Assembly (NCBI GenBank): GCA_958496175.1
Contig: OY292274.1
Span: forward strand, 62,134,630-62,198,629
Reading direction: 5' to 3'
DNA: 64,000 bases
DNA from: Sisyra terminalis
Taxonomy: Eukaryota > Arthropoda > Insecta > Neuroptera > Sisyridae
Shown here: in pieces, positions 22,098 through 33,147 of the stretch
Numbering within the stretch: the stretch's first letter is position 1
How the letters are laid out: each line of letters opens with the position of its first letter
Translations under genes and position numbers: made by a program
Notes under the pieces: model-generated
What the model was told of the DNA's origin: nothing
The model's input: only the letters and a program-made list of their open reading frames with translations
The model's database searches: none

Positions 22098-22680
22098 TTA
22101 TATAAAAATTAATATTATTAATATATTGGATATAAATATGCAATATAAATTTATATATAATAATAAATAAATGGTTATTCTATAAATGTTTTCTTTCTGG
22201 TTGAATATTCCGGTATAAAGATCAACAAAATACTGAAAACCGGTGTTGAACTTTTGGTTCGATTTTGCAATCCCTACATGCAACAAATAATTATAAATCG
22301 CCTTTCCGAAGACATTCTCCTTGGTGTATTTTAGTTTTTCATCCCCCTTGTCACAAGAAATAATTTTGAAGCCATTGTTCTTAGCCTGAATGTCGAACCT
22401 CTTATCATCAATTATTAATGAAGCATTAAATTTATATTTACTCAAAAAAATTTCCCATTAGAAATGAAAATTGTTTAATCTTTTTAACTTTATCTATTAC
22501 AATATACATTGTGCTAAATTTACACAAAAAAATACTGAAATTTCGCAATCGAGAGTGGCGGTAACACGTGATCAACATTGAGGAATACTGTAGGAAAAGG
22601 TACCACTTAGGATTTAGGGTGCTCTCTTTAGATACATGAGTCTCGCATTTTTTTGAATTGGGAAACTTAATCAAATCCAA
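22098..22680 (-). pseudogene. Unrecognised coding-like fragment (family also at 62 kb)
   Basis: A minus-strand frame from about 22445 down to 22098 encodes about 90 residues of protein-like composition (runs such as FNASLIIDDKRFDIQ and KFNTGFQYFVDLYTGIF) before an AT-rich hydrophobic end. It has no ATG of its own. A possible acceptor (polypyrimidine then GAG near 22439) suggests it may be an exon. A second frame upstream (22438-22680) could be another exon. Related segments (KSNTSFHYLLDHN) occur in tandem at 62.0-62.7 kb on the same strand, so this is a repeated coding unit, either a decayed gene family or an element ORF. No domain is recognised. Confidence 0.35.
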
Positions 22681-23244
22681 CTCTTGCCCTTAGTAAATAT
22701 TATGTTAATTGTAAAGAAGTTTTTTAAGTCAGATTGTTGATTTTTTCCGTTCGATTTTCTCCCAAATATCCCAATTGAGAAAATATAAGTAATAAAAATC
22801 GTCTACATAAGATAAAAATTCAAAATTAACACTTTTATAATTTCATTAAAGAAACTCAAATTTCAAATATTATTTAAAAGTGTAACATTTTATTTTTATC
22901 CACTTCATACAATTGCAATTTCAAGACACTCGCAATAAAATGTTATAAAAAAGTTATAAACTCTAATGATAATCAAGAATAAAAGTTACATTTACGTTTA
23001 CATGTTTTTTTTTTTCAAAACTAGAATCAAGGAAAAACATTACAGAATGATAATTACTAAAAGTATTCTAAAAAAAAATTCATAATCTCAAAATTATTTA
23101 AAGTTATTTAAGTAAAAACATTCCAATATTCGACTAAAGATAATTTTATAATAATTATTGTTTTATCATTCTTTTATTGCTTCAGCAATTTTTGCCAAGT
23201 CTTTAAATGCATGTTCGTGTAAATGTTGAGTTATCAAAAATACA

Positions 23245-25838
23245 ATGGCTGTACTAAGTCTGGGTCAAAAAATTGGAATATATGGTCTTGCAGCATACTA
23301 TGCACTGTGGTTTTTGTTTCGATTAGTGGTAATATGGCTTAGTAATCCGACAAAGAAATTTTGGAAAGTGAAGAAACGAACAATTCCTAATGCTCTCATT
23401 TATCCAGAAATTGGAATGCATCAGTACATACAATTGAAGGTATTTATTGTATAACGATTAATATGTAAAATGTTAAATTTTCTGAACAATTTTTTGGAAC
23501 TTGAAGAACGATTCTTGTTTTTATTTAGAGTGTGAAACTGCACTATGTAGAAGCTGGAGACAAGCGCAAACCGTTGATGGTTTTTCTGCACGGTTTTCCA
23601 GAGTTTTGGTACTCTTGGCGACATCAATTACAAGAATTTTCAAAAGATTTTTGGTAAGAAAATGTTCATTTTAATAAAATAAACGACACAATGCCGAAAA
23701 ATGGGTTACTTTATCATTTCCACACAAACTCATCTTATTACACTCCACCATTCAAAACTTTAAGCATTGAAGATTAAATGATATGAATTACGTGTTGTAT
23801 TTCTTTTAAATAATATTCATAAATGTTTCCTCCTTATTAGGTACCCTAAAAAAATCAAAATGTTTCCATTATTTAGTTGAATAAGAAATATAAAATTATA
23901 AATTACTTTGTGCTTCAAAATACCTAAAAGACACCAGAAAATATCATGAAACACTTTAGTGAGATTTTTAATTAAAAAACAATTATCTTTTTGATTTTCC
24001 AGGTGCGTGGCAGTAGATTTACGAGGATATGGAGGCAGTAGTAAACCAGAACACATAGAAGATTACAAAATTCCATTAATAGTTGAAGACATCAAGGAAC
24101 TTGTCGAAGCCCTTGGTTAGAAATATATCCTACATTACTGATTCAAAAAAAATGATGATTTTTTTTTCTTAATTATATCGAAAATATTGTTGGGAATGAC
24201 AAAAAAAAATCTGTGAAAGTTTAAGCTCTTAATATTAATATTAAGAGGTGCCGCATCGCAAATTTCGATTTTCCATTTAAATAACATGTGAACAATATTT
24301 TCTTGCAATTTGGAATTTTATAGCTCACGTTGGTGACAATATTTCGGAATGACCAAGGTATATTCTTGTAGAAAATTGAACGATCTACAAAAAAAAAATC
24401 TGTTACAAGTTTTTGATATATTTATTCCTTCAAAAGTTATTCGAGATAAAAATTGAACTAAAGAGAAAATTTTATATTTTTTCAATTTTTTGACGCAACC
24501 ATCAATTTTATGAGAAAATTTTATAGCACATTTTTTGTAGAGCACTTTATTTTTCTATAACTTATCTTTATAAAAGTTTTTGATATTTTTCACAGGTCCT
24601 AAGTTATTTAATTAAAATAAAAAAAATAATTTTTATGTTAAAAATATAATAATTCAGGGAATTTTCAGTTTGATGCAAATAACTTAGGACCTGTGAAAAA
24701 TATCAAAAACTTTTATAAAGATAAGTTATAGAAAAAAAAGTGTTCTACAAAAAATGTCTTATAAAATTTTCTCCTAAAATTGATGGTTGCGTCAAAAAAT
24801 AGAAAAAATATTAAACTTTCTCTTTCGTTCAACTTTGACCTCGAATAACTTTTGAAGAAATAAATACATCAAAAACTTGTACGATACCTTTTTTGTAGAT
24901 CGTTTAGTTTTCTACAAGAATATGCCTTGGTCATTCCGAAATATTGTCACCAACTTGAGCTATAAAATTCCAAAGTGCAAGAGAATATTGTTCCCATGTT
25001 ATTTAAATGGAAAATCGAAATTTGCGATGCGACACCTCTTAATATTAATATTAATAGCTTAAACTTTCACAGGATTTTTTTTTGTCATTCCCAACAATAT
25101 TTTCGATATAATTAAGAAGAAAAAAATCATCATTTTTGTTGAATCAGTCTAATCCTACATATTATATATCACCATTTCAGTGTTCCTGTATTTATTTTAT
25201 AGATCGTCCAAAATTTTACCTAATAGCCCACGATTGGGGTGGTGTGGTTGCTTGGTCGTTTTTAGATTTGTACGCCAATATGGTGGAACGGTATGTGATA
25301 ATGAATGCCCCACATTCAAGAGCATGGGACCGTTTGATGGAAATCGATAGCACGCAATTTTCAAAAGCCTGGTAAATATTCGTAAATTGGCTTCGATTTT
25401 ATTTCTATGTTTTCCAATTTTTCCAGGTATGTGATTTTCTTTCAAGTTCCTTATTTGCCAGAACTATTCGTTCGCCTCAACGATTTTCAATTTTTCGACG
25501 ACATATTCCCGTTCGGTCCAAATCAAAAACGACCAAACTCCACCGATTTGGAAATCTTTAAGTTTATGTTTTCCACCCCAAACGCTCTAGTGCAACCGAT
25601 TCACTACTACCGAAATTTATTCACAACTGAACCAACGCAAAAGTTGAAAAATTCAGAAGATCCTCCTGGTTTATTTCTTTTTGGCGATGAAGATGTGGCC
25701 CTCAGTGTTAAATACGTTGACTTAATGCCACAAATCATTCCAAATTTAACATCAAAAATAATTCCCGGTGCCGGCCATTATGTCCAACAAGACGATCCAA
25801 TTGCTGTGAATAAAGAAATAAGAAATTTTTTATTTTGA
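23245..25838 (+). CDS. Epoxide hydrolase 2 (EPHX3/4-type), tandem paralogue, 337 aa
   Basis: Exons are 23245-23439, 23529-23653, 24003-24115, 25203-25371 and 25427-25838 (1014 nt). Exons 2, 3 and 4 have exactly the same lengths (125, 113, 169 nt) and phases as in the upstream copy, proving tandem duplication. The last two exons of copy 1 are one exon here. Visible are an N-terminal membrane segment (about residues 10-33), [13 protein letters not shown] (from residue 86), HDWGG (Asp155), GDEDVALS (Asp290), HYYRNL (260-265) and GAGHYVQQD (His318), so all catalytic residues are kept. Intron 3 contains a 1 kb foldback element. The 3' end converges on the LRRC56-like gene, with only 71 bp between stop codons. 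A candidate polyadenylation signal AATAAA is at 25869-25874. Confidence 0.92.
24136..25151. mobile_element. Foldback element, 1016 bp, in epoxide hydrolase 2 intron 3
   Basis: Two arms of about 480 bases are reverse complements along nearly their whole length, meeting near 24640-24680. The ends are TACTGATTCAA and TTGAATCAGTCTA. Exact 9-bp target duplications ATCCTACAT lie at 24127-24135 and 25152-25160. Long inverted repeats with 9-bp duplications fit foldback or Mutator-like elements. There is no transposase. Same family as 4104-5117. Confidence 0.88.
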
Positions 25839-25849
25839 AAAAAATATGT

Positions 25850-25855
25850 TTTATT
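25850..25855 (-). terminator. Candidate polyadenylation signal of the LRRC56-like gene
   Basis: Minus-strand AATAAA (plus-strand TTTATT) lies 55 bp after the LRRC56-like stop and only 12 bp beyond the epoxide hydrolase 2 stop. Cleavage 10-30 nt further on would put the LRRC56 transcript end inside the last codons of the hydrolase. Confidence 0.5.
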
Positions 25856-25868
25856 GTATTTAATTGCA

Positions 25869-25874
25869 AATAAA
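25869..25874 (+). terminator. Candidate polyadenylation signal of epoxide hydrolase 2
   Basis: AATAAA 31 bp after the stop codon. The expected cleavage site lies at or beyond 25885, reaching towards or into the antisense LRRC56-like 3' end. Confidence 0.55.
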
Positions 25875-25909
25875 TTAAAATATAACTTAATATTTCAAAA
25901 GTTTTTTTT

Positions 25910-28900
25910 CTATGTAATATTGCTTCGATACGTAGCACTTTGAGATCTCCACTGATTGGTTGCTGTCAATGTACAATTATTTCCTCGATCACCTTCATCC
26001 CCTTCACCTTTCATAGGTCTCGTTAATAACGTTGGCTTTACAGGTACTTCTTTAAAGATTCTTTCATAACAATCATCGATATTCACCGAAGGGTCCTCAA
26101 TATAGGAAAATGGATTTTTTATATTTGGAATTGATCTGAGTTTTTGCTTAACAGTATCGAGATCATCTAAAAAATTCAACATTTAAACCTGAAATTAATT
26201 CTTTTAAGAAAAATCTCACCAATCATATCTGTTTTTCGTGCGTTTCTAGACGTGGCTGGTCTAACTAATTTACAAGAACTAGATGGCTTGCCAGAGGAAA
26301 CAAGCCCTGAAGAAGATCGCAATGAAGATGAAGAAGAACTGGGTCTTTTTTCAACTTTAATTGGACATTTGATTGGATTTTTAATTGGTGGCAGTTTCAA
26401 TACGTTTCTGGATAACTTCGTGTTTCTTTCCTGAAAGAGATTCATGATATATTTGTGTTTCTTATGAAGTTTTTATTGATATTACTTGGAGTACGACCTG
26501 AGCCATTTCTTCCGTATTTTCTTCCTTTGAACTGCTTGGATTTTTTCCTTTTTTCTTTGATTCATAATATTGACTTGGAGGTGGTAAAATTTCAAACTGC
26601 CGGATCATCGGTTGAAGCTCTGTTTCGTCTTCTTCCACAATTGTTGAAAACGCTGAACTTACGCAAGACATCGCACTGCTTCCTTTACAAATGGTCAGTT
26701 GATGTGAATATAATTAAGATAAAGCAAGGTTTGTAAATTACACAGGTTGCTCCATTAAAAAAAAATGGCGTCATACGAAGAATTTTGAAATTGAATCAGT
26801 CTGAAGATATGTACGAATTTCTTCTGAATACGTCACATACCCATCACGTAGCCACCATGAGGCCGCCTGTGTATTTTATAAACCTTGATGAAAAAGGACC
26901 TCGGGGTATAGGTATGGCGAATTGGCTCCGGAAAGATATTTCAATGATAGTTAAAAGGTGTATAAGGACTAAGGACTAAAAAAGTACAGAGATCCTGGAA
27001 GTTTTAGATCTGTAGCTCAATTAGTTTTGGAAAAAAGAATAATAAGCTCAGAACGGATTTTTTTTAAGTTCTTTTCATACTGTTATAATTGTTGGTATTT
27101 AATTTTTGTTTGACAAATTCAAAACCTATTATTACGCTTAATTGTTATAATAATAATAATCTCAACTAATTATTTCATATATCTTGAATTTAAATCAAAC
27201 GTTTTTTTCAATAACACAACCTTCATTTTAAGTTTTTGCTGTCTATTTTAAATATTTTTAAATCTAACCCTTTATTTATAATTCACGTATTGATAGGCCT
27301 CCAATGACATTCCACCCTAAACGTATTTGAAAATGAATGTGGGAATAGTTTCGTTAAATTTTCAAAATTTAAACAATCAAAACAAATGAGCATTTTTAAA
27401 TCTAGCATTCCTATTGGCTAGTGGTCTCTTACGTTGAAGAATATGCGTTGTCATTAGATATTAGTGTGCATAGTTCAAAGCACACTACTCGTAATTATTA
27501 GGCGCATATCGCTAATATTCATTGAACATCTACTATATAATATTATTAAAAGGAAAGATTTTATAGTTTGTTTTCATTGAATAGGCTCCGAAACTACTTG
27601 ACTGATTTGAAAAATGCTTTCACTGTTGGGAAGCTACACTATCTCCGTTGAACATAGGCTATATTAAATTTTCACTTTATTAAATGTGTCTTTTTAAAGT
27701 CGACAAAATAGTGTTTTTTATTATGATTATGTTTTTCGTAAAAGAAATAAGAGAAATAAAAATTTTCATATACCAATACAAATAGCAAATCTGAAAAGAA
27801 AATATCATCTACCCCTACGTTACGCAAACGAAGTCGCGGGGATCAACTATATCAGCTATTTATACGAAAAATGCAAGTATACGCTCAATTGGTGATATGA
27901 AATAACATAGTTAAAACTTGAAGGCCAAAATGTGAGAATGGCAGATATAAATATATCGTTTAAGTAATCTGAACCGGTTTGAGGCATTTATTATTTGTTG
28001 TGAATTATAAATACATTAACACCTTTTTCCGATTCCATAAATTACACCTTTGAATCTGCATTTTTCCCATTAGCATATTATTTATTATCGCAAGTTGAGA
28101 ACAGGTAAAATTTTTTTCAATTTTACACCTGTTTGGAATTTATTCGATTTTGCTCACAATAATGGTCATTATGGAGCAAAGGTCAAAAAATTGTACTTTA
28201 ATATTTGTCTACCTGTATTCTACCATATGACTGAAGAACAGGTTAATCGATTTCGATAATATTATGTTTTCAGGTACATATTAGTGTTTCCCCCCAAAAA
28301 AGTATAATGAAAGTCACAGACAAGTCTAATTTAAATAGTTGTACCAATATTTAATCTGATTTCACTTGTGGTTCCAATTTAAAGACAGCTTTAATGATTT
28401 GATGTAATTTCTTTACGATATCGAAAAATCAGCATACATGAAATCAGGAGTGGCCTATACAAATGATATTGCGGGCCACTACGGAAATATATTATAACTC
28501 CGTGGGCCACTTTTGAAGTTATATCTCAAATTCTCCATACTCAATTTAGATACACTGTAATCATATTAATATTTCGGTTTTCACCAATTTGGTCATTATA
28601 AAAGATATACATTTTATGAAAGCCTGATGCATATCGCGGGTCGAAAAAATTTTCAAAGTTGCCTTTTGTGGTCTGGGGGTTGGCTACCTTTGACAACCTC
28701 TGATTTAAATAAACAATTAATAATCTATATTTTATCTACATACATAAAATTGTAGTGTTGGTTTATGTAAATTTCAAAAGCTCAGAAAAATTATCATTGA
28801 TTTAGCTGAAATTTTGTCACGATATACCATCCGCTTCAAATATTGTTTTTATCTTTTTCTTGCGTCGAAAACATACCTGAGATCGCAAGAAAACGGCGTT

Positions 28901-31691
28901 TTCAACGGCTAATACAATAACCGCTAACTGTTAAAACTGCATTGTTATGATGGTGCAGTGATTTTTAAAGGTAGAGCAAATTTTCTCTAAACGTAATTGA
29001 TAAACGTATATATTGAAAGTAAGTTATAATTGGTACAGTGAGGGATACTGCGGGTTGATACGGGAGATGATTCTAATAATTCATAAGCTTTTTTCTGTTA
29101 AATTCAATTTATTTATTTTCAACCATAAGCTGGCAAGACGTCTGCCGGGTTCAGCTTTTAAGCTGATGGATACTTTTGGAAAAAATAATTTCCTGAACCA
29201 TTTTTAGTAAATGTAGTTAAAATAATCGTTATAAAGAAAATATATTAAGGATTGAAATTAATTAATTAGTATTTTATTAGTACCAACATCCTTCTTAGAT
29301 ATCATGAAAATATCTTTTCGGAGCTGATTATCTATGCTTATAGCCCTAGTAGACTAGAGCAGAAGCCATTGAAAATGGTAAAATGAGGAAAAAAATATTA
29401 AAAGAATGAAAGACATTGGAGGAAAAAGAAAATATAAGAAAAATTAAAGGAAAAATAATTTGATGACGATCTGAAGGGGGAAGTTGGGAAGTAAAAAGCA
29501 GTAAGTTTTTAATTTCTGGCAATACTAAAAGTTCTATGGAGAAAATTTCAATAGCAAAATATTTAGATTTATTAACGTAATGTTTAATTTTTTTTGTACT
29601 ATTAGAAAGTAGAGATTTAAACGAACAAAAAATCCATCGACTTGCATAAGTTTTATGAATATACGGTGCAGGTATTTAGTACAAAACCATGGTTATTTTC
29701 AATTTCATAAAATATGTCATTTCCATTATAAAAATTCACATTTAAATGTCAAAATTTTAAGTAAAGTAAGTAACTTAAATATTTCACCCAAAAAATTATC
29801 TAAACATATTTTTTTAATGGCACATCCTAACAACAATACTCATTCCTCAACTTCACATCAATCTAACCTATCTGAAAATTTCCACGACCAAACCGAAATT
29901 CACAGCAATGTTCTAATTGATTCAACTTCCGCAATCGATAATCAATTAACAGCTTACATCAGAGAATTTTCCTACTATGGCGAAACAGTACGTGAGGCGA
30001 TTCAATCAAGCCAACAGCAAATCCGAGAAGTTGGTCTTCGGGTGATGAATGATGCATTCGTGTCAGTTGTGTCCAATGTGCAACGGGCTACACGCGAATT
30101 TGAAAATTGTGTTGCCCAAACCAAAATACGACAACACCAAGTGATTACGGGGTTGGAAGAAGAATTGAAACAGAACGGGGTTGATATTGACACGCAAAAG
30201 ATAATGGAAGATATTGAATTGTGTATTAGTCTGCAGACTTTGGAAGCTGATAATTTAGTGAATGAATTGATGGAAAAGTTGGTGGCATATGTTAATATTC
30301 TCAGACCGATACCGGAACGGGTTCGGCGATGTTTGGAAACGAGATCGACTGAGGAAGACGAAACGATCAGAGATCAAATCGCCAAAAGTTTGGATTGTTT
30401 TACGCGGGAATTGTCTCAAATTTCGCGTGAATCAACTTTAGAGCTTTTGTCAATTTCTGGCCGAACTACATTGAGTTTATATACACTTAAGTCTCGAGTT
30501 GAAGAGTGTTTAGTGAAACAAATTATGAGTATTAAATCGAATAAACTTACCTGAATCGTCAAAGTATTGGCCATCTAGCACTAATAGTTGCGGTAATAAA
30601 AATTTTACTAATTGTCGGTAATCGTTTGCCATTGCAATCGGGCAATTTTCAGTGGTTAACTCTCGTAATTCTTCACACAATGATAAAAACCCCAATGACT
30701 GAATATCATCAATATTATTACTGAAATAAAGTATTAAAAACAAGCACTTTATTTGATTTTTTAATTGGTTGTCTAAAACTGGAACCAGAATTGTAGGGGC
30801 GACATCTTGAGCTGATTTACATCAAAACTAATATTTCATGAAAAATTAATTCACTTGTAAAATAATTTACAATACTTTTGCAACGAAATATTAGCTAGCA
30901 AGATGAATTATCACGTGTTAAAATAGTTATACAAAGAACCTCAAAGATTGGAATATTAGAAACATTTTCAGCATGCCGATTCCTCTTTAAACTAAAATTC
31001 TGGCTACATCTCTGGTTCCAGGTTCGGACAACCCCAACAATATTTCCCATACTTTTTTAATCTGAGTACTCGAATTTTCGCCAATCCAGCACAATAGGAA
31101 ATGTCACTAATTTCATTTCCGCTGGCGTAAAGCTCCTCCAAGTTATACAAACTCATCACACCATCGAGTGATTGAAGTTGACAGTTGGTCACATCCAGAA
31201 CGCGAAGATTTCTCAAATCACTTCCCAATTCCCGTAAGGATTCGATATCACTGCCACGTAAACGCAAAACTTTCAAATTGGGCAGAAACAGGGAAATCTT
31301 TTGAACGCTAATTTCGCGAGCTATAACTCGAAGATCAATTTCCTCAACGGTTTCCAAATCTTTGGTACCGGCTACGCCGCACTAAAAATCGAATGATTCA
31401 AAGTAAATGGACAGTGTTTTAGTTGATTATTTTTACGAGAATTTCTTCAAAAGTTTTTGGTTTTGGAATGTCTAAATGATTGAAGGTGACATCATCGGAA
31501 CTTGTTCCATTTAATGATGAATGTGCTGAACTGTTTGGTTTATCTTTTTCATCAGAAGTAGCTGATTTTTCTTCTTGATGAATTTCGTCAGCTTTTGAAT
31601 TTGATGGTAATATTTCGTTGAAAATATCGTCGTCGGATTCACAACTTTCGATTTGATTTTCCAGGTCGTTGTTTTGAATCATAATAATCAC
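25910..31691 (-). CDS. LRRC56-like leucine-rich repeat protein, 6 exons, 472 aa
   Basis: Minus-strand exons in order are 31437-31691, 31053-31381, 30551-30720, 26486-26682, 26220-26430 and 25910-26166 (1419 nt, all GT-AG, phases close). The N-terminal region (1-85) is acidic and polar. Exons 2 and 3 encode consecutive leucine-rich repeats: LPNLKVLRLRGSDIESL, LRNLRVLDVTNCQLQSLDG, YNLEELYASGNEISDIS, then IRVLRLKNNNIDDIQSLGFL and a capping segment ending LLPQLLVLDG. This order and the capping segment match LRRC56, which in other eukaryotes aids assembly and transport of ciliary dynein arms. Exon 5 has a serine-rich tract and exon 6 a hydrophilic C-terminus. Its transcription in insects would be expected mainly in testis and ciliated sensory neurons, which is inference. 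Intron 3 (3.9 kb) contains MITEs and an ORF on the other strand. Confidence 0.88.
26725..26887. mobile_element. CAAGG-ended MITE, copy 2, 163 bp
   Basis: Begins CAAGGTTTGTAAATTACACA and ends TTTATAAACCTTG, matching the copy at 16930-17084 through most of its length. It sits in LRRC56 intron 3, about 40 bp from the exon 4 acceptor, so it forms part of the upstream splice region of that exon. Confidence 0.82.
27529..27850 (+). mobile_element. Helitron-like non-autonomous element
   Basis: The stretch starts TCTACTATATAATATTATTA and continues 'aggctccgaaactact' and 'ttcactgttgggaagctaca', a pattern I recognise from the 5' part of common insect Helitron-type repeats. It ends with 'aacgaagtcgcggggat' and CTAT, resembling the GC-rich 3' end of such elements. 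No target duplication is seen, as expected. Boundaries are approximate. Confidence 0.5.
28445..28701. mobile_element. Decayed hAT-type MITE
   Basis: Starts CAGGAGTGGCC and ends, reverse complemented, CAGAGGTTGTCAAAGGTAGCC. The GC-rich, purine-skewed ends and the CAG termini fit hAT elements. The 8-bp flanks (CATGAAAT versus ATTTAAAT) agree only partly, so the element is old. Confidence 0.5.
29817..30554 (+). CDS. Intronless coiled-coil protein nested in LRRC56 intron 3, 245 aa
   Basis: Unrecognised protein. From the ATG at 29817 the frame has balanced composition and predicted long helices (for example EELKQNGVDIDTQKIMEDIE and TRELSQISRESTLELL), with no transmembrane segment and few cysteines, suggesting a soluble helical or coiled-coil protein. 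The first 30 residues are Ser/Asn/His-rich. The frame stays open upstream to an ATG at 29655, adding 54 residues without a single Asp or Glu and rich in Lys/His/Arg. That could be a mitochondrial presequence or simply AT-rich 5' UTR, and I favour the shorter form. It has no introns and its stop codon overlaps the end of LRRC56 exon 3 on the opposite strand by 4 bp. It could be a retrogene. Expression is not shown. Confidence 0.6.
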   Translation: MAHPNNNTHSSTSHQSNLSENFHDQTEIHSNVLIDSTSAIDNQLTAYIREFSYYGETVREAIQSSQQQIREVGLRVMNDAFVSVVSNVQRATREFENCVAQTKIRQHQVITGLEEELKQNGVDIDTQKIMEDIELCISLQTLEADNLVNELMEKLVAYVNILRPIPERVRRCLETRSTEEDETIRDQIAKSLDCFTRELSQISRESTLELLSISGRTTLSLYTLKSRVEECLVKQIMSIKSNKLT

Positions 31692-33139
31692 ATTGATTTC
31701 CTGAAACTTTTTATTAGTTTTTGAATAATATTTTTTTAAATTAGTTCAAAGAAAAGTCACACACTTAATGTACTGTTGAAAAGTATAAAACACAATCTTA
31801 GAACTTGAAAAAAGAAATATATTTTTTTAATACAAACACTGTGTTGTATAAACTTCAAAAAGAATTGCTTGTTGTTTCCTTGACAGTGCTTTTTAAGTAA
31901 CAAAAATCATGATTTAAATTACAAAATTAAAGAATGAAGAATATTTTACCTTTGCTTAAGAAAAACTATGACAACTAACGCTGCTTTTTCTTTCGATTAT
32001 CATTTTAACAAATCTTTGTCGATTATATTGATTATATTAAAAACAATATATTAAAATTATTTTTCAATATTCTCAATATTTTCATTCCAAGAATGAATCT
32101 GTTGTAAAAATTAGGTAATATTGATTTAATTTTCAAATAAAAATTGGTCACCACAGCAACTACCGCCTTAGTTCTATTTCCAGGTACATAGTTACCTATA
32201 TAGATATTCCAATAATGATAGCGTTATTGTAAAATCAAGCTCATGAACTTTAATAGAGCGTCGAGGAAATTGTTTAGATTTAGTTTGAAAAATTATCAAA
32301 GTTTTTTTGCAAACTTAAATAAATTAATCAATATATTTACTCAAAAGAGGGATTTTCTTGTCTCTAGTTATTTTTTTGGATTATATTTGTTTAGTTAAAA
32401 ATTTATACATAGTCTGATTTAAATATTTTTTTTTTTATTTTGAGAAAATCAATTACAAATTAGTGTAATTAAAGAGTGGAACATAAAGCTTCACCTATTC
32501 GTTTATTTTTAAATTTAAGAAAGTTGGCAAGGGAAAGTCTTTTTAATGCGAAATTTAAAAATAGAACAGTTCAGAACTTTTAATGCAAAGACATGATATA
32601 AACAATTCTCAATAAAAAAGGGAAAGACAATAGTTAAAAGCTTTATTATATCGATTGAAAATATTGCATAACTTATTGAAACAAAATAATTTACCAAAAT
32701 GTAGCCACAAAATAAATGCAAAAATAATCCATTACATAGATTACAAAAAGCTTTATATAAACATATAACATTCATCTTATAACTGACTTTGGAATCCCAA
32801 CATTCCTGGATGCTACTTAAATAACTTATTTGTAATTCATCGGCTGGAACCAAAATTAAGTCTTCAGTTGGATTCTCTAGTAATCAATAGTTTTTCGGTC
32901 TTTGAAGGGAACATTTTTAGTACCAAGTAGGCAAAACTTGCAGTAACTATCACCCTTAATGAATGCGGAATATAGACTCTTCAGTAGTTATCAGAAAATA
33001 ATATTTGTTAAATATGTGGTAATATCTGGTACACGGAAAAGTTGTTATTGCAGCAGTAGGTGTAGTTGAGGTTCCTACAAGTTGTAGTAAAGAAATGCCA
33101 ACTTCAACTTGGAGTAATCTTCATCACACATGTAGTATT
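31692..33139. other. Upstream of the LRRC56-like gene, no confident gene
   Basis: AT-rich DNA containing the presumed LRRC56 promoter. A minus-strand frame at 32515-32853 is treated separately. No repeats with clear ends were found. Confidence 0.5.
32515..32853 (-). other. Possible membrane-protein exon, unassigned
   Basis: A 112-codon minus-strand frame (starting at VPADELQISYLSS) contains two or three hydrophobic stretches (FCNLCNGLFLHLFCGYIL and IIKLLTIVFPFFIENCLYHV). The arrangement is vaguely reminiscent of insect chemoreceptor exons. There is no diagnostic C-terminal motif, no supporting neighbour exon and no convincing splice context, so this may be a chance AT-rich frame or a fragment of a decayed receptor. 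Confidence 0.2.
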
Positions 33140-33147
33140 GCCAAATA

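Larger units (their letters stand above)
20400..23244. other. Spacer between the two epoxide hydrolase genes
   Basis: The 2.9 kb between the paralogues has no confident gene. It holds a dispersed repeat (20800-21240), an AT microsatellite (21766-21795), an inverted-repeat element (21831-22037) and a minus-strand coding-like fragment (22098-22680). The promoter of epoxide hydrolase 2 should lie just before 23245; no motif was assigned. Confidence 0.55.
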
